The notes beneath the pieces are model-generated. The model saw nothing but the letters and a program-made list of their open reading frames with translations, searched no databases and had not been told where the DNA came from. DNA of 64,000 nucleotides. Origin: Comamonas sp. SCN 67-35 (GTDB taxonomy: Bacteria; Pseudomonadota; Gammaproteobacteria; Burkholderiales; Burkholderiaceae_C). Shown here in pieces: positions 53,521-64,000 of the stretch. The position numbers and the translations under genes are program-made. Each line of letters opens with the position of its first letter. Positions within the stretch are counted from its first letter, which is position 1. The stretch is from contig MEFV01000006.1 of assembly GCA_001725255.1 (NCBI GenBank), positions 1 to 64,000 of the forward strand, read 5' to 3'.

Positions 53521-54129
53521 ATGACCATTTCAGAGTCCTCTTCCCCTCAGCTTGACGATCCACTGGCCACCAGAATTCTGCGGGAATGGCAATCACAGCA
53601 GGGGGATCTCTGGGTGTTCGGCTACGGCTCGCTGATCTGGCGTCCCGACCTGCCCTTCAGCGAGTGCCGCCGCGCAACCATTCATGGCTGGCACCGGGCA
53701 CTGCGGATGTGGAGCCACGTCAACCGCGGAACCGCGCAATGCCCGGGCCTGGTGTTCGCGCTGCTGCCGGGCGGCAGCTGCCGTGGCCTGGCCTTTCGCG
53801 TGCCCGCCGCCCGGGTGCCCGACGTGTTTCCGCAGCTGTGGCAGCGGGAGATGCCGATGCCTATCTACACCCCGCGCTGGCTCAACGTCAACACCACCGG
53901 GGGCGTGGTGCGCGCCCTCGCCTTCACACTCTCGCGTTCGCACCCCGCTTTCACCGGCGCGCTGTCCGATTCCGATTACCAGCACATCTTCAGGACGGCC
54001 CGCGGCATCTACGGCAGCACCCGGGATTACGCCGAAACGACACTGGCCGAACTGCACCGGCTCGGCATCCGTGACAGGGCGCTGGAACGCATTGTCAAGA
54101 TTGCGCGCGCAGGCACAATCGCGTCATGA
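53521..54129 (+). CDS. ChaC-type gamma-glutamylcyclotransferase
   Basis: The 202-residue protein has the glycine loop [13 protein letters not shown] near the start, LWQREMP with the likely catalytic glutamate, and [20 protein letters not shown]. ChaC enzymes split glutathione to 5-oxoproline and Cys-Gly in the cytosol. Its stop overlaps the pdxH start by 4 nt (ATGA). Family assignment is firm; glutathione as substrate is from the family. Confidence 0.87.
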   Translation: MTISESSSPQLDDPLATRILREWQSQQGDLWVFGYGSLIWRPDLPFSECRRATIHGWHRALRMWSHVNRGTAQCPGLVFALLPGGSCRGLAFRVPAARVPDVFPQLWQREMPMPIYTPRWLNVNTTGGVVRALAFTLSRSHPAFTGALSDSDYQHIFRTARGIYGSTRDYAETTLAELHRLGIRDRALERIVKIARAGTIAS

Positions 54130-54779
54130 ACACCCCCACGCTGTCCCAATCGATCGCTGATCTGCACCAGAGCTACGAGCGCTCCGAACTCAGCGAAGAC
54201 GCCTGCGACCCCGACCCTCTGCGCCAGTTCGAACGCTGGCTGACCGAGGCGCTGAACGCAGGGGTTCCCGATGCGAATGCCATGACCCTGGCCACCGTCG
54301 GCAGTGACCTGCGCCCGAGCACGCGCATCGTGCTCATCAAGGGCTATGACGCCCAGGGCATCGTGTTCTTCACCAACTACGGCAGCCGCAAGGGGCAGGA
54401 GCTTGCGGGCAATCCCTACGCCGCGCTGCAGTTTCACTGGACGCCGCTGGAGCGCGTGGTGCGCATCGAAGGGCTTGTTCAAAAGGTGAGTGCCGAGGAA
54501 AGCGACGCCTACTACGACAGCCGGCCGCTGGATTCGCGCATCGGCGCATGGGCCAGCCCGCAAAGCCAGCCGATCGCGAGCCGCGACGTGCTCGCGCAGA
54601 ACGTGGCGCACTACAGCGCGCAGTTCCCGTCGGCACCGCCGCGCCCACCGCACTGGGGGGGCTATCGCCTGGTTCCTGATCGCTGGGAATTCTGGCAAGG
54701 GCGCAAGAACCGCCTGCATGACCGGCTGCGCTACCTGCCGCAGGGCGGCCGCTGGCTCATGCAGCGGCTGGCTCCGTGA
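54126..54779 (+). CDS. pdxH: Pyridoxamine 5'-phosphate oxidase
   Basis: The 217-residue FMN enzyme has [39 protein letters not shown] and the C-terminal [12 protein letters not shown]...RLHDRLRY. It oxidises pyridoxine or pyridoxamine phosphate to pyridoxal phosphate. Typical length. Translationally coupled to the ChaC-like gene. Confidence 0.96.
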   Translation: MNTPTLSQSIADLHQSYERSELSEDACDPDPLRQFERWLTEALNAGVPDANAMTLATVGSDLRPSTRIVLIKGYDAQGIVFFTNYGSRKGQELAGNPYAALQFHWTPLERVVRIEGLVQKVSAEESDAYYDSRPLDSRIGAWASPQSQPIASRDVLAQNVAHYSAQFPSAPPRPPHWGGYRLVPDRWEFWQGRKNRLHDRLRYLPQGGRWLMQRLAP

Positions 54780-54888
54780 GCCCGCGCAAACCCGTAACAA
54801 ACCCTCGCGGACGCTGCTTTTGCGCGTTTCACGGCGCGCCGGATCGCTTATGTTCCGCCATGGGAGCCCCCCAGAAAGGGAGACAGCC

Positions 54889-55005
54889 ATGCGATTCAGC
54901 GATCTGGAAATCAACAGCGCCGTCCGACATCTTTGCGCCGCGGGCTACCAACTCCTGAGCCGAAGAGAGCGCCGCATCGTCGACGTCCTCTGCGCCGTCT
55001 GCTGA
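54889..55005 (+). CDS. Possible small protein, 38 residues
   Basis: The 38-codon frame (MRFSDLEINSAVRHLCAAGY, then a basic LLSRRERR and DVLCAVC) has a good ribosome site, GGGAGA, 7 nt before its ATG. It lies alone in the 240-bp gap between pdxH and uvrC. It has three cysteines, two in the last four residues. I recognise no family. Confidence 0.35.
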   Translation: MRFSDLEINSAVRHLCAAGYQLLSRRERRIVDVLCAVC

Positions 55006-55019
55006 CGCCGCGGCCCGGT

Positions 55020-56969
55020 TCAGCGCAGCGCGCGGTAGATGGCCTCGGCGAGCTGGCGCGAGACGCCGTCGACGGTGGCGAGGTCTTGGACGCTCGCGTC
55101 CTGCACACCCCTCACGCCGCCAAAACGCTGCAGCAGCCGGGCGCGCCTGCGTGGGCCAATGCCTGGGATATCTTCCAGGCGGCTTGCTCCCGTGCGCACC
55201 CGGGCACGCGCCGCGCGCATGCCGGTGATCGCAAAGCGGTGCGCCTCGTCCCGGATTTGCGCCACCAGCATCAGCGCAGCCGAATCGTGCCCGAGGTAGA
55301 CCTTTTCGCGGCCATCGGCGAACACCAGTTCTTCCAGCCCCACCTTGCGGCCTTCGCCTTTTTCCACGCCCACGATGCGTGATATATCCAGGCCCAGTTG
55401 CTCGAAGACCTGGCGCGCCATCGCCACCTGCCCGCGTCCACCGTCGATAAGCACCAGATCCGGCAGGCGCAGCTCCCGGCGCGTCACTTCGGCGCCGCCC
55501 GCTTCCTGCTGTGCCTGCGCCACCGGCTTGTAGCGGCGCTCGAGCACCTGGTGCATCGCGGCATAGTCGTCGCCCGGCGTGATGCCTTCGATCTTGAAAC
55601 GCCGGTACGCACCGTGCTGCATCTTGTGGTGATGAAACACCACGCACGAGGCCTGCGTCTGCTCGCCCGCAGTGTGTGAAATATCGAAGCACTCCGCAGT
55701 GAGTTCGTCGAGGTTTTCGAGATCGAGCCCCAGAGCCTCGGCCAGCGCGTGCGTGCGCGCCTGCTGCGAACCCTCCTCGGCCAGCAAGCGCGCCAGCTGA
55801 ATCCCCGCGTTGGCCTGCGCCATTTCCAGCCACGCGCGCCGCTCCTCGCGCGGCTGGTGCACGGCCGACACACGCACACCGCTCTGCTCGGTCAGTGCCT
55901 CGATCAGCAAGGGGTCGACGGGCTCGCTGGTCACCAGCACCGGCGGCACCGCCACCTCCAGGTAGTGCTGCGCGATGAAGGCTTCGAGCACCTGCACGCT
56001 GACCGACTGCTGCGCGCGTTCGGCGTCGCCCGCCTCCTCGGCGCTGTAGATGCCCGAGGCCTCGGCCACCTGCGACGGAAAATAGGCTCGGTCGCCCAGA
56101 TGACGGCCCCCGCGCACCATCGCCAGGTTCACGCAGGCACGCCCGCCCTCCACGCGCACGGCGAGAATGTCCACGTCCTTGTCGCCCGCGGTCTCCACCG
56201 CCTGCTGGTGCAGCACGCGCGACAGCGCCGTGATCTGGTTGCGCACCTCGGCCGCCTGCTCGAATTCGAGCTTTTCGGCGTGCGCCATCATGCGCGCCTC
56301 CAGCTTCCTGAGCAGCTCGTCGGTCTCGCCACGCAGTAGCGCCTCGGCGCCGCGCACGTCCTCGGCGTAATCCTCGGGCGAGATGGCGCCCACGCAAGGC
56401 GCAGAGCAGCGCTTGATCTGGTAGAGCAGGCAGGGACGCGTGCGGTGGGCGAACACCGTGTCCTCGCAGGTGCGCAGGCGAAACACCTTCTGGATCAGCT
56501 CGATGGTCTGCTTCACCGCCCAGGCATTGGGGTAAGGGCCAAAGTAGCGGTTGTTCTTGTCCACGCTGCCGCGGTAGTACGAGATGCGCGGATAACGCTG
56601 CGATGGATCATCGGTCGTGCCATCCTTGGCCGCAATGCCGCTGATCTTCAGATACGGGTAGCTCTTGTCATCGCGAAAGAGAATGTTGTACTTGGGGTGC
56701 TGGGTCTTGATGAGGTTGTTTTCCAGCAGCAGCGCCTCGGCCTCGGAGCGCACCACCGTCGTCTCCAGCCGCACGATCTTGGTGACCATGTGGCCGATGC
56801 GCGTGCCCCCGTGCTGCCGGGTGAAGTAGCTGCTGACACGGCGCTTGAGGTTGCGCGCCTTGCCGACATAAAGCAACTGGTCTTGCGCATCAAAGTAGCG
56901 ATACACCCCCGGCAAGGGCGGCAGCGCCGCCACCTGGGCCAGCAACTGCTCGGAATGGGCTTCGGACAT
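55020..56969 (-). CDS. uvrC: Excinuclease ABC subunit C
   Basis: The 649-residue nucleotide-excision endonuclease has an N-terminal GIY-YIG domain ([19 protein letters not shown]), a cysteine-rich region, a UVR domain ([14 protein letters not shown]), the C-terminal RNase H-like nuclease ([21 protein letters not shown]) and two HhH motifs ([19 protein letters not shown]). It makes both incisions beside DNA lesions. The ATG at 56969 is the family start; an in-frame ATG at 57035 falls in the ompA terminator. Confidence 0.96.
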   Translation of the reverse strand: MSEAHSEQLLAQVAALPPLPGVYRYFDAQDQLLYVGKARNLKRRVSSYFTRQHGGTRIGHMVTKIVRLETTVVRSEAEALLLENNLIKTQHPKYNILFRDDKSYPYLKISGIAAKDGTTDDPSQRYPRISYYRGSVDKNNRYFGPYPNAWAVKQTIELIQKVFRLRTCEDTVFAHRTRPCLLYQIKRCSAPCVGAISPEDYAEDVRGAEALLRGETDELLRKLEARMMAHAEKLEFEQAAEVRNQITALSRVLHQQAVETAGDKDVDILAVRVEGGRACVNLAMVRGGRHLGDRAYFPSQVAEASGIYSAEEAGDAERAQQSVSVQVLEAFIAQHYLEVAVPPVLVTSEPVDPLLIEALTEQSGVRVSAVHQPREERRAWLEMAQANAGIQLARLLAEEGSQQARTHALAEALGLDLENLDELTAECFDISHTAGEQTQASCVVFHHHKMQHGAYRRFKIEGITPGDDYAAMHQVLERRYKPVAQAQQEAGGAEVTRRELRLPDLVLIDGGRGQVAMARQVFEQLGLDISRIVGVEKGEGRKVGLEELVFADGREKVYLGHDSAALMLVAQIRDEAHRFAITGMRAARARVRTGASRLEDIPGIGPRRRARLLQRFGGVRGVQDASVQDLATVDGVSRQLAEAIYRALR

Positions 56970-57033
56970 ACATCTATTGTCGCGGCGAAGGCACAGCCAC
57001 GGCGCATGGCGGGGCATGGCCCACGCCGAGCGC

Positions 57034-57061
57034 ACAAAAAAAGCCCCGCAAGCGGGGCTTT
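57034..57061 (-). terminator. Intrinsic terminator after ompA
   Basis: AAAGCCCCGC and GCGGGGCTTT pair over 10 bp with a 2-nt loop, followed on the minus strand by a run of T. It ends the ompA transcript before uvrC. Confidence 0.9.
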
Positions 57062-57081
57062 CAGGTGAGCACGGAAGGTGC

Positions 57082-57732
57082 TTATTTGCGCGTACCGACC
57101 ACTTCGATCTCGACGCGGCGGTTCTTGGCGCGACCTTCCTTGGTCTTGTTGGAGGCGATAGGCTGGGTTTTGCCCTTGCCTTCGGTGTAGATGCGGTTCT
57201 TTTCGATGCCCTTGGACACCAGGTAGGCCTTCACGGACTCGGCACGACGCACCGACAGCTTCTGGTTGTAGGCGGCGGTGCCGATGGAATCGGTGTGACC
57301 GACAGCAACGATCACTTCCAGGTTGACGCCCTTGATCTTGGAGACCAGGTCATCGAGCTTGGCCTTGCCTTCGGGCTTCAGGACGGACTTGTCGAAGTCG
57401 AAGAAGGCATCAGCGCCGTAGGTGACCTTGCTGGCCACGGCAGGAGCGGGCGCAGGAGCCGGAGCGGGAGCCGCGGCAGGAGCCGGAGCCGCAGCAGGAG
57501 CGGGAGCCGCCTTTTGCTGAGCGCCATCGCAGCCTTCGGCAGCGGTGGCAGGCGTCCAGGTTGCGTCGCGCCAGCACAGTTCGTTGGTGCCGTTCTTCCA
57601 GACCATCTCACCGGTGCCGTTCGCCCAGTTGTTGATGACTTTGCCGCCATCAGCCGCCTTGATTTGAGCAGTGGCCGAAGCAGCCAGCACGGCAGAGGCC
57701 AACAGCACTGCCACTTGGTTCAGTTTTTTCAT
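57082..57732 (-). CDS. ompA: OmpA-family outer membrane protein
   Basis: The 216-residue protein has a signal peptide (cleavage about ASATAQ-IK) and a short domain with a W/C-containing motif ([12 protein letters not shown]). A Pro-Ala repeat linker (about 75-100) and a C-terminal peptidoglycan-binding OmpA domain ([36 protein letters not shown]) follow. It lacks the eight-stranded barrel of E. coli OmpA, so it is a periplasm-facing anchor. It has a strong ribosome site AGGAGA and lies divergent from gyrA across 229 bp. Confidence 0.92.
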   Translation of the reverse strand: MKKLNQVAVLLASAVLAASATAQIKAADGGKVINNWANGTGEMVWKNGTNELCWRDATWTPATAAEGCDGAQQKAAPAPAAAPAPAAAPAPAPAPAPAVASKVTYGADAFFDFDKSVLKPEGKAKLDDLVSKIKGVNLEVIVAVGHTDSIGTAAYNQKLSVRRAESVKAYLVSKGIEKNRIYTEGKGKTQPIASNKTKEGRAKNRRVEIEVVGTRK

Positions 57733-57961
57733 GGTTCTCCTCTTGGGAAATAAAAACCGCAGCCGCGCTGCGAAAACGAGACGTCGTCAGTGAACCGCAC
57801 CAAAAACGTTGATTAGATTGTGCCACAGGCGCTACCAATAGTGTGGCGGCAATGACGTGCGGGCGCCGCTTGCGCCGTGAGCAGGCCTCAAGATGTTGTC
57901 AGAGGGCAACAAATGCTTGCACCTAAAATGCCTGCCTGTTCTGGTGTTTTGATAGGTTGTG

Positions 57962-60574
57962 ATGCCCGAGTTCGCCAAGGAAACCCTGCCCGTCGGCCTC
58001 GAAGAGGAAATGCGACGCAGCTACCTCGATTACGCCATGAGCGTGATCGTCGGCCGTGCCCTGCCCGACGCGCGCGATGGCCTCAAGCCCGTGCACCGGC
58101 GCGTGCTGTTCGCCATGCACGAGCTGAACAACGACTGGAACCGGCCGTACAAGAAGTCGGCACGTATCGTGGGCGATGTGATTGGTAAATACCACCCGCA
58201 CGGCGACAGCGCGGTGTACGACACCATCGTGCGCATGGCGCAGGATTTTTCGCTGCGCCACATGCTGGTCGATGGCCAGGGCAATTTCGGCTCGGTCGAT
58301 GGCGACAACGCCGCGGCCATGCGCTACACGGAAATCCGCCTGGCGAAGATCGCCCACGAGATGCTGGCTGACATCGACAAGGAGACGGTGGACTTCGGCC
58401 CCAACTACGACGGCAGCGAGAAGGAGCCGCTGGTGCTGCCCAGCCGCCTGCCGAATCTGCTGGTCAATGGCAGCGCCGGCATTGCCGTGGGCATGGCGAC
58501 CAACATTCCGCCGCACAATCTGAACGAGGTCGTCGACGCTTGTTTGCATTTGCTGCGCAGCCCTCAGGCCTCGATCGACGAGTTGATGGAGATCATCCCC
58601 GCGCCCGACTTCCCCACGGCCGGCATCATCTACGGCATCACCGGCGTCAAGGACGGCTACCGCACCGGCCGCGGGCGCGTGGTGATGCGCGCCAAGGTGC
58701 ATTTCGAGGATATCGACAAAGGCCAGCGCCAAGCCATCATCGTCGACGAGCTGCCCTACCAGGTCAACAAGAAGACGCTGCAGGAGCGCATGGCCGAGCT
58801 GGTGCACGAGAAGAAGCTCGAAGGCATCAGCCACATCCAGGACGAATCCGACAAATCCGGCATGCGCCTGGTGATCGAGCTCAAGCGCGGCGAAGTGCCC
58901 GAGGTGGTGCTCAACAACCTGTACAAGCAGACGCAGCTGCAGGACACCTTCGGCATGAACATGGTGGCGCTGGTCGATGGCCAGCCCAAGCTGTGCAATC
59001 TCAAGGACCTGATCGAAGTCTTCATCGGCCACCGCCGCGAGGTGGTGACGCGCCGCACCGTGTTCGAGCTGCGCAAGGCGCGCGAGCGCGGCCATGTGCT
59101 CGAAGGCCTGGCCGTGGCGCTGGCCAACATCGACGAGTTCATCCGCATCATCCGCGAATCGCCCACGCCGCCCGTGGCCAAGGCCGAGTTGATGGCGCGT
59201 TCGTGGGACAGCGCGCTGGTGCGCGAAATGCTGACCCGCACGCGCGCCGACGGCGCCGTGGTCAACGCCGACGACTACCGCCCCGAGGGACTGGAGCGCG
59301 AATACGGCATGCAAGCCGGTGGCCTGTATCGCCTGTCGGACACGCAGGCACAGGAAATTTTGCAGATGCGCCTGCAGCGCCTCACGGGCCTGGAGCAGGA
59401 CAAGATCGTCGCCGAGTACAAGGAGATCATGGCGCACATCGAGGACCTGCTCGATATCCTCGCCAGGCCCGAACGCGTCGCGGTCATCATCGGCGAAGAA
59501 CTCACGGCCGTGAAGACCGAGTTCGGGCAAACCAAGCTCGGCGCGCGCCGCAGCCAGATCGAGCACAGCGCGCAAGACCTCTCCACCGAAGACCTGATCA
59601 CCCCCGTCGACATGGTGGTGACGCTCTCGCACACGGGCTACATCAAGAGCCAGCCTTTGAGCGAATACCGCGCGCAAAAACGCGGCGGGCGCGGCAAGCA
59701 GGCCACGGCGACCAAGGAAGACGACTGGATCGACCAGCTCTTCATCGCCAACACGCACGACTACATCCTGTGCTTTTCCAACCGCGGGCGCCTGTACTGG
59801 CTCAAGGTCTGGGAAGTGCCCGCCGGTTCGCGCAACTCGCGCGGACGGCCCATCGTCAACATGTTCCCCCTGCAGGAGGGCGAGAAGATCAACGTGGTGC
59901 TGCCGCTCACCGGCGACATGCGCAGCTTCCCCGCCGACCGCTATGTCTTCATGGCCACCCGCATGGGCACGGTCAAGAAAACGGCGCTCGATGAATTCTC
60001 CAACCCGCGCAAGGCCGGCATCATCGCCGTCGGCCTCGATGAGGGCGACTTCCTCATCGGCGCGGCGCTGACCGATGGCGCGCACGACGTGATGCTGTTC
60101 TCCGACGGTGGCAAGGCCGTGCGTTTTGACGAGAACGACGTGCGCCCCATGGGCCGCAACGCGCGCGGCGTCAAGGGCATGCAGCTTGAAGACGGCCAGA
60201 GCGTGATCGCCATGCTGGTGGCCGAGGACGAGTCGCAAAGCGTGCTCACCGCCACCGAGAACGGCTACGGCAAGCGCACCAGCATCGTCGAATACACGCG
60301 CCACGGCCGGGGTACCAAGGGCATGATCGCCATCCAGCAGTCCGAGCGCAACGGCCGCGTCGTCGCCGCCACGCTGGTGCGCGCCGATGACGAGATCATG
60401 CTGATCACCGACACCGGGGTGCTGGTGCGCACGCGCGTGGCCGAGATCCGCGAGCTGGGCCGTGCCACGCAGGGCGTGACGCTGATCAATCTGGACGAAG
60501 GCGCGAGCCTCTCCGGATTGCAGCGCATCGTCGAAAACGACGCCGGCGACGACAACACCGAAAATGATTCCTGA
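57962..60574 (+). CDS. gyrA: DNA gyrase subunit A
   Basis: This 870-residue topoisomerase subunit has the catalytic tyrosine in [11 protein letters not shown], the quinolone region [13 protein letters not shown] with serine and aspartate (wild type at the usual resistance positions), and a C-terminal beta-pinwheel with the GyrA box QKRGGRGKQ. It nicks and reseals DNA during supercoiling. ATG 57962 is preceded immediately by an in-frame GTG at 57959. First gene of the gyrA-serC-pheA-tyrA-aroA block. Confidence 0.97.
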   Translation: MPEFAKETLPVGLEEEMRRSYLDYAMSVIVGRALPDARDGLKPVHRRVLFAMHELNNDWNRPYKKSARIVGDVIGKYHPHGDSAVYDTIVRMAQDFSLRHMLVDGQGNFGSVDGDNAAAMRYTEIRLAKIAHEMLADIDKETVDFGPNYDGSEKEPLVLPSRLPNLLVNGSAGIAVGMATNIPPHNLNEVVDACLHLLRSPQASIDELMEIIPAPDFPTAGIIYGITGVKDGYRTGRGRVVMRAKVHFEDIDKGQRQAIIVDELPYQVNKKTLQERMAELVHEKKLEGISHIQDESDKSGMRLVIELKRGEVPEVVLNNLYKQTQLQDTFGMNMVALVDGQPKLCNLKDLIEVFIGHRREVVTRRTVFELRKARERGHVLEGLAVALANIDEFIRIIRESPTPPVAKAELMARSWDSALVREMLTRTRADGAVVNADDYRPEGLEREYGMQAGGLYRLSDTQAQEILQMRLQRLTGLEQDKIVAEYKEIMAHIEDLLDILARPERVAVIIGEELTAVKTEFGQTKLGARRSQIEHSAQDLSTEDLITPVDMVVTLSHTGYIKSQPLSEYRAQKRGGRGKQATATKEDDWIDQLFIANTHDYILCFSNRGRLYWLKVWEVPAGSRNSRGRPIVNMFPLQEGEKINVVLPLTGDMRSFPADRYVFMATRMGTVKKTALDEFSNPRKAGIIAVGLDEGDFLIGAALTDGAHDVMLFSDGGKAVRFDENDVRPMGRNARGVKGMQLEDGQSVIAMLVAEDESQSVLTATENGYGKRTSIVEYTRHGRGTKGMIAIQQSERNGRVVAATLVRADDEIMLITDTGVLVRTRVAEIRELGRATQGVTLINLDEGASLSGLQRIVENDAGDDNTENDS

Positions 60575-60614
60575 ATCAATAGCCATCAGCGCTTTCCCAG
60601 CAAGCGTTTGAGCC
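60575..60614 (+). repeat. Dispersed 40-bp repeat, intergenic copy
   Basis: ATCAATAGCCATCAGCGCTT then TCCCAGCAAGCGTTTGAGCC follows directly on the gyrA stop codon. AGCGCTT and CAAGCGTT can pair, so it might also slow transcription before serC. Confidence 0.65.
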
Positions 60615-60627
60615 ACTTTTTATAGAA

Positions 60628-61737
60628 ATGAACCGCCCTTACAATTTTTCCGCCGGCCCGGCCGCCATTCCCGAGGAAGTCCTGGAGCAGGCAGCGGGCG
60701 AAATGCTCGACTGGCACGGCAGTGGCATGAGCGTGATGGAAATGAGCCACCGCGGCAAGGAATTCATCGCCATCTGCGAGCAGGCCGAGAGCGACCTGCG
60801 CGAGCTGCTCGCCATTCCGCCCGAATTCAAGGTGCTCTTCATGCAGGGCGGGGGCATCGCCGAAAACGCCATCGTGCCGCTGAACCTGTCCCACGCCGGC
60901 ACCGTGGACGTGGTGGTGACCGGCAGCTGGAGCCAGAAATCGCGCAAGGAAGCGGCCAAGTACGCCGCGGAAGTCCACACGGCCGCTTCGGGCGAGGAGA
61001 GCCACTTCACCACCCTGCCCGACCCCAAGACCTGGCAGCTCTCGCGCGGCGCGAGCTACGTGCACATCTGCAGCAATGAAACCATCCACGGGGTGGAGTT
61101 CCACGAGCTGCCCGACCTGAAGGCCCTGGGCAGCGACGCGCCGCTGGTAGTGGATTTTTCTTCCCACGTGGCCTCGCGTCCCGTGGACTGGAGCCGCGTG
61201 GGCCTGGCCTTCGGGGGCGCGCAAAAGAACCTCGGCCCGGCGGGCGTGACCCTGGTGGTGGTCCGCGAAGACCTGATCGGCCACGCCCTGCCCATCTGCC
61301 CGAGCGCCTTCGACTACAAGAACGTGGCCGACGCCGACTCGCGCTACAACACGCCGCCCACCTGGGGCATCTACGTGGCCGGGCTGACCTTCCAGTGGCT
61401 CAAACGCCAGCGCGAAGGCCAGCTCAGCGGCATCGCCGCGGTGCAGGCACGCAACATCGCCAAGGCGGCGCTGCTCTACGACATCATCGACCGCTCGCCC
61501 TTCTATGTGAACAAGATCGCCGCCAACTGCCGCTCGCGCATGAACGTGCCGTTCCAGCTGGCCGACGATGCGCTCAACGACGCCTTCCTCACCGGCGCCA
61601 AGGAGCGCGGGCTGCTGCAGCTCAAGGGCCACAAGTCCGTGGGAGGCATGCGCGCGAGCATCTACAACGCCATGCCCATGGCTGGGGTGCAGGCCCTGGT
61701 CGAGTACATGCGCGCTTTCGAGCGCGAACACGCCTGA
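60628..61737 (+). CDS. serC: Phosphoserine aminotransferase
   Basis: This 369-residue class V PLP enzyme has [34 protein letters not shown] and the lysine region [18 protein letters not shown]. It makes phosphoserine for serine and phosphohydroxythreonine for pyridoxal phosphate. No strong ribosome site is visible before the ATG. Conserved position after gyrA. Confidence 0.96.
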   Translation: MNRPYNFSAGPAAIPEEVLEQAAGEMLDWHGSGMSVMEMSHRGKEFIAICEQAESDLRELLAIPPEFKVLFMQGGGIAENAIVPLNLSHAGTVDVVVTGSWSQKSRKEAAKYAAEVHTAASGEESHFTTLPDPKTWQLSRGASYVHICSNETIHGVEFHELPDLKALGSDAPLVVDFSSHVASRPVDWSRVGLAFGGAQKNLGPAGVTLVVVREDLIGHALPICPSAFDYKNVADADSRYNTPPTWGIYVAGLTFQWLKRQREGQLSGIAAVQARNIAKAALLYDIIDRSPFYVNKIAANCRSRMNVPFQLADDALNDAFLTGAKERGLLQLKGHKSVGGMRASIYNAMPMAGVQALVEYMRAFEREHA

Positions 61738-61791
61738 GCCACCCGCGCTCGATCGCAGCAACGCCCCCATACCCCAGCGGAACCCGTCTTC

Positions 61792-62889
61792 ATGCCAGAA
61801 CCCCGCAATTCCCCTGACCTGGCGCAGCTGCGCCAGCAGATCGACCGCATCGACCTGCAGTTGCTCTCTCTTCTGAACCAACGCGCGGCGCTGGCTGAAC
61901 AGGTCGGCGAGGTCAAGAAGCGCGAAGGCAGTCCCCTGTTTCGCCCCGACCGCGTGGCGCAAGTCATCGAAAGCGTGCAGGCCGCCAATCCAGGGCCCCT
62001 CAAAGGCCAGCACGTCGCGGCCATCTGGCGCGAGCTGATGTCGGCCTGCCTGGCCCTCGAAGCGCCGCAGCGCGTGGCCATCCTCGGCCCCGAGGGCACG
62101 TTCTGCGAACAGGCCGCCATCGAGTATTTCGGCAGCAGCGCGGAGTTCGCCTATTGCGGCAATTTCGACGAGGTCTTCCATGCCGTGGCTGCCGGCACGG
62201 CCGAATTCGGCGTCGTGGGCGTCGAAAATTCCAGTGAAGGCGTGGTGACGCGCTCGCTGGACATGTTCCTGCGCACGCCGTGTCACATCGTGGGCGAGGT
62301 CAGCCTGCTCGTGCGCCACCACCTGCTGCGCGCGCAGGAAGGCCTGGAAGGCATCGAAGCCGTGCTTGCGCACCCGCAGGCGCTCGCCCAATGCCAGACC
62401 TGGCTCTCGCGGCACCTGCCGCATGCCGAGCGCAGGCCGGTATCGAGCAACGCGGAAGGCGCGCGCCTGGCCGCTTCCAATCCGGCCTGGGCGGGCATCG
62501 CGAGCGAACGCTCGGCGCAGAAATACGCGCTGCACGTGCTGGCCCACGCCATCCAGGACGACACACACAACCGCACACGCTTCGCCGTCATCTGCCTGCC
62601 GCAGACGCTGGCCACGCCCGAGCCCAGCGGGCACGATTGCACGAGCATGGTAGTCTCCGTGATCAACCGGCCCGGCGCCGTGCACGACCTGCTGGTGCCA
62701 CTGAAAAAACATGCGGTCTCCATGACCCGCATCGAGTCGCGCCCCGCGCGTACCGGCCAGTGGGAATATTATTTCTACATCGATATCGAAGGGCACCCCG
62801 TGCAACCCCACGTCGCCGCCGCACTCAGCGAGCTGCAACAGCTGTGCGCCTTCTACAAGGTGCTGGGCACCTACCCGGTCGCTGGATGA
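61792..62889 (+). CDS. pheA: Chorismate mutase/prephenate dehydratase (P-protein)
   Basis: The 365-residue bifunctional enzyme has an AroQ chorismate mutase helix domain (1-90: LRQQIDRIDLQLLSLLNQRA), a prephenate dehydratase domain (LGPEGTFCEQAA, GVVGVENSSEGVV, NRTRFAV) and an ACT regulatory domain with the phenylalanine-binding ESRPARTGQWEYYFYID. It makes phenylpyruvate and is expected to be feedback-inhibited by phenylalanine. hisC, which often follows pheA in relatives, is missing here. Confidence 0.96.
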   Translation: MPEPRNSPDLAQLRQQIDRIDLQLLSLLNQRAALAEQVGEVKKREGSPLFRPDRVAQVIESVQAANPGPLKGQHVAAIWRELMSACLALEAPQRVAILGPEGTFCEQAAIEYFGSSAEFAYCGNFDEVFHAVAAGTAEFGVVGVENSSEGVVTRSLDMFLRTPCHIVGEVSLLVRHHLLRAQEGLEGIEAVLAHPQALAQCQTWLSRHLPHAERRPVSSNAEGARLAASNPAWAGIASERSAQKYALHVLAHAIQDDTHNRTRFAVICLPQTLATPEPSGHDCTSMVVSVINRPGAVHDLLVPLKKHAVSMTRIESRPARTGQWEYYFYIDIEGHPVQPHVAAALSELQQLCAFYKVLGTYPVAG

Positions 62890-62898
62890 AGGCAAGCC

Positions 62899-63783
62899 AT
62901 GTTTGAACAACTCGGTCTGATCGGCTGCGGCCTGATGGGCGGCTCGTTCGCCCTGGCGATAAAGCGTGCAGGCCTGGTCAAGCGCGTCATCGGCTACAGC
63001 AAGTCGCCAACGACCACCGAACGCGCGCAGCAGCTGGGCGTGATCGACTCGCAGGCCCCATCGGCGCTGATGGCCGTATCCAACTCCGATCTCGTGCTGC
63101 TGGCCATTCCGGTGGCTGCCACCGAGGCCACGCTCAAGGCCATCCGCCACCTGGTCACGCCGCAGACGCTCGTCATGGACGTGGGCTCGACCAAGTCCGA
63201 CGTCGTGGCCGCGGCGCAGCGCTCCCTGCGCGACCATGTCGGCAGTTTCGTGCCCGCGCATCCCATCACGGGGCGCGAGGTGTCGGGGGTGGAGCATGCG
63301 GAGGCGGAGCTCTACAGCGGCCGACAGGTCATCCTGACCCCCACGGACGCCACCGAACCCGACCATGTCGAACGCGCCGAGGCACTCTGGAAGGCCCTGG
63401 GCTGCCGCGTCAAGCGCATGACCCCGCAGGAGCACGATTCGGCGTTTGCGGCGGTCAGCCACCTGCCCCACCTGCTCGCCTTCGCGATGATGCACAGCAT
63501 CTCCATGCAGCCCGAAGCGGATGACTACCTCTCGCTGGCCGGCCCGGGCTTTCGGGATTTCACCCGCATTGCCGCGAGCGACCCCAAGATGTGGCGCGAC
63601 GTGCTGCGCTCCAACCGCGAGGAAGTGCTCGGGCAGGCCGCCCTGTTTCGCGAAGCCCTGCGCGAGCTGGAACAGGCCATGCAGGCCGATGGCGACCAGC
63701 AGCTCGAAGCCCTGATCGGCGAAGCAAGCTCCACGCGCGGCAAGTGGCGCATGGGCGCGCAGCGCAAGAGTGCGTCCTCCTGA
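62899..63783 (+). CDS. tyrA: Prephenate dehydrogenase
   Basis: The 294-residue NAD(P)-dependent enzyme has the Rossmann start [28 protein letters not shown] and the active-site [16 protein letters not shown], followed by a helical dimer domain. It makes 4-hydroxyphenylpyruvate for tyrosine (or acts on arogenate; specificity not read from sequence). It starts 9 nt after pheA and ends 1 nt before aroA. Confidence 0.95.
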   Translation: MFEQLGLIGCGLMGGSFALAIKRAGLVKRVIGYSKSPTTTERAQQLGVIDSQAPSALMAVSNSDLVLLAIPVAATEATLKAIRHLVTPQTLVMDVGSTKSDVVAAAQRSLRDHVGSFVPAHPITGREVSGVEHAEAELYSGRQVILTPTDATEPDHVERAEALWKALGCRVKRMTPQEHDSAFAAVSHLPHLLAFAMMHSISMQPEADDYLSLAGPGFRDFTRIAASDPKMWRDVLRSNREEVLGQAALFREALRELEQAMQADGDQQLEALIGEASSTRGKWRMGAQRKSASS

Positions 63784-63784
63784 G

Positions 63785-64000
63785 ATGCGGCGCACCGCCT
63801 TTCTCGATCTGCCCCCGCTGCGCACGGTGGGCGGCACGGTCCAACTGCCGGGCTCCAAGAGCATCTCCAACCGCATCCTGCTGCTCGCCGCGCTGAGCGA
63901 AGGCACCACCGAGGTGCGCGACCTGCTGGACAGCGACGACACGCGCGTCATGCTCGACGCCCTGCGCCAGCTCGGCTGCATCATCGAGCCGCTGGGCGAA
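63785..64000 (+). CDS. aroA: EPSP synthase, N-terminal part (cut by window end)
   Basis: The first 72 codons are present and the frame runs off the window. They show the EPSP synthase start [20 protein letters not shown] and [18 protein letters not shown]. The enzyme joins shikimate-3-phosphate and PEP. Start ATG at 63785 follows the tyrA stop by one base, so it is cotranscribed. Confidence 0.95.
   Translation, partial: MRRTAFLDLPPLRTVGGTVQLPGSKSISNRILLLAALSEGTTEVRDLLDSDDTRVMLDALRQLGCIIEPLGE

Noticed and set aside
57896..57929. gyrA promoter TTGTCA ... TAAAAT
   Set aside because: The spacer is 22 bp, too long for a sigma-70 promoter, and no better pair was found.
60586..63984. 1132-codon open frame on the minus strand across serC-pheA-tyrA
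   Set aside because: It is a shadow of four well-supported plus-strand genes in GC-rich DNA; its translation is rich in R, A, G and H with no domain.

Overview
The window is a high-GC (mostly about 65-70 %) stretch of a betaproteobacterial chromosome. Gene content and order point to Burkholderiales, most likely Comamonadaceae: ispB / rplU-rpmA-obgE-proB / rppH / proS, glmM-folP-ftsH-rlmE / yhbY, greA-DUF4149, ompA / gyrA-serC-pheA-tyrA-aroA, a Kdo hydroxylase gene, and a roughly 40-bp dispersed repeat that I associate with this family. The genus cannot be fixed from this sequence alone. I see no rRNA operon, CRISPR array, intact prophage or complete insertion sequence.

Layout. 1-700 is lower in GC and looks like an integron cassette: an attC-like site, a SnoaL/NTF2-like gene and a second, weaker attC-like site. 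715-10440 carries accessory and metabolic genes: a ferric-reductase-like flavocytochrome, a YeeE/YedE sulfur transporter divergent from a PAS hybrid histidine kinase that overlaps an RluA-type pseudouridine synthase, an SDR, a Crp/Fnr regulator, and a phosphotransferase/acyl-CoA dehydrogenase pair. 10589-12573 is an arsenic operon (arsR, a truncated arsI-like stub, acr3, arsC). 12956-18410 holds a second Crp/Fnr regulator, a 105-bp palindromic element and a tightly packed five-gene operon: TIM-barrel epimerase, divergent LuxS, sugar phosphate cyclase, UbiG-like methyltransferase, UbiA prenyltransferase. This operon is the best candidate for an undescribed pathway.

18566-19069 has a tRNA-Pro(CGG) with an integrase N-terminal stub and tandem repeats beside it, the scar of an old integration. 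From 19094 to the end the genes are mainly housekeeping. They include isoprenoid synthesis, ribosomal proteins, proline synthesis and charging, class Ia ribonucleotide reductase under paired NrdR boxes, a Na/Pi transporter, a degenerate TsaD paralogue, lspA-ileS-ribF, an HD-GYP protein, glmM-folP-ftsH-rlmE, kdoO, greA, pdxH, uvrC, ompA, gyrA and the start of the aromatic amino acid block, cut at aroA by the window end.

Notable departures inside the housekeeping part are a NrdA with about 57 extra residues between two active-site cysteines, a NrdB whose last metal-ligand pair is spaced E-x3-H instead of E-x2-H, and a TsaD homologue that has lost its metal- and nucleotide-binding residues.
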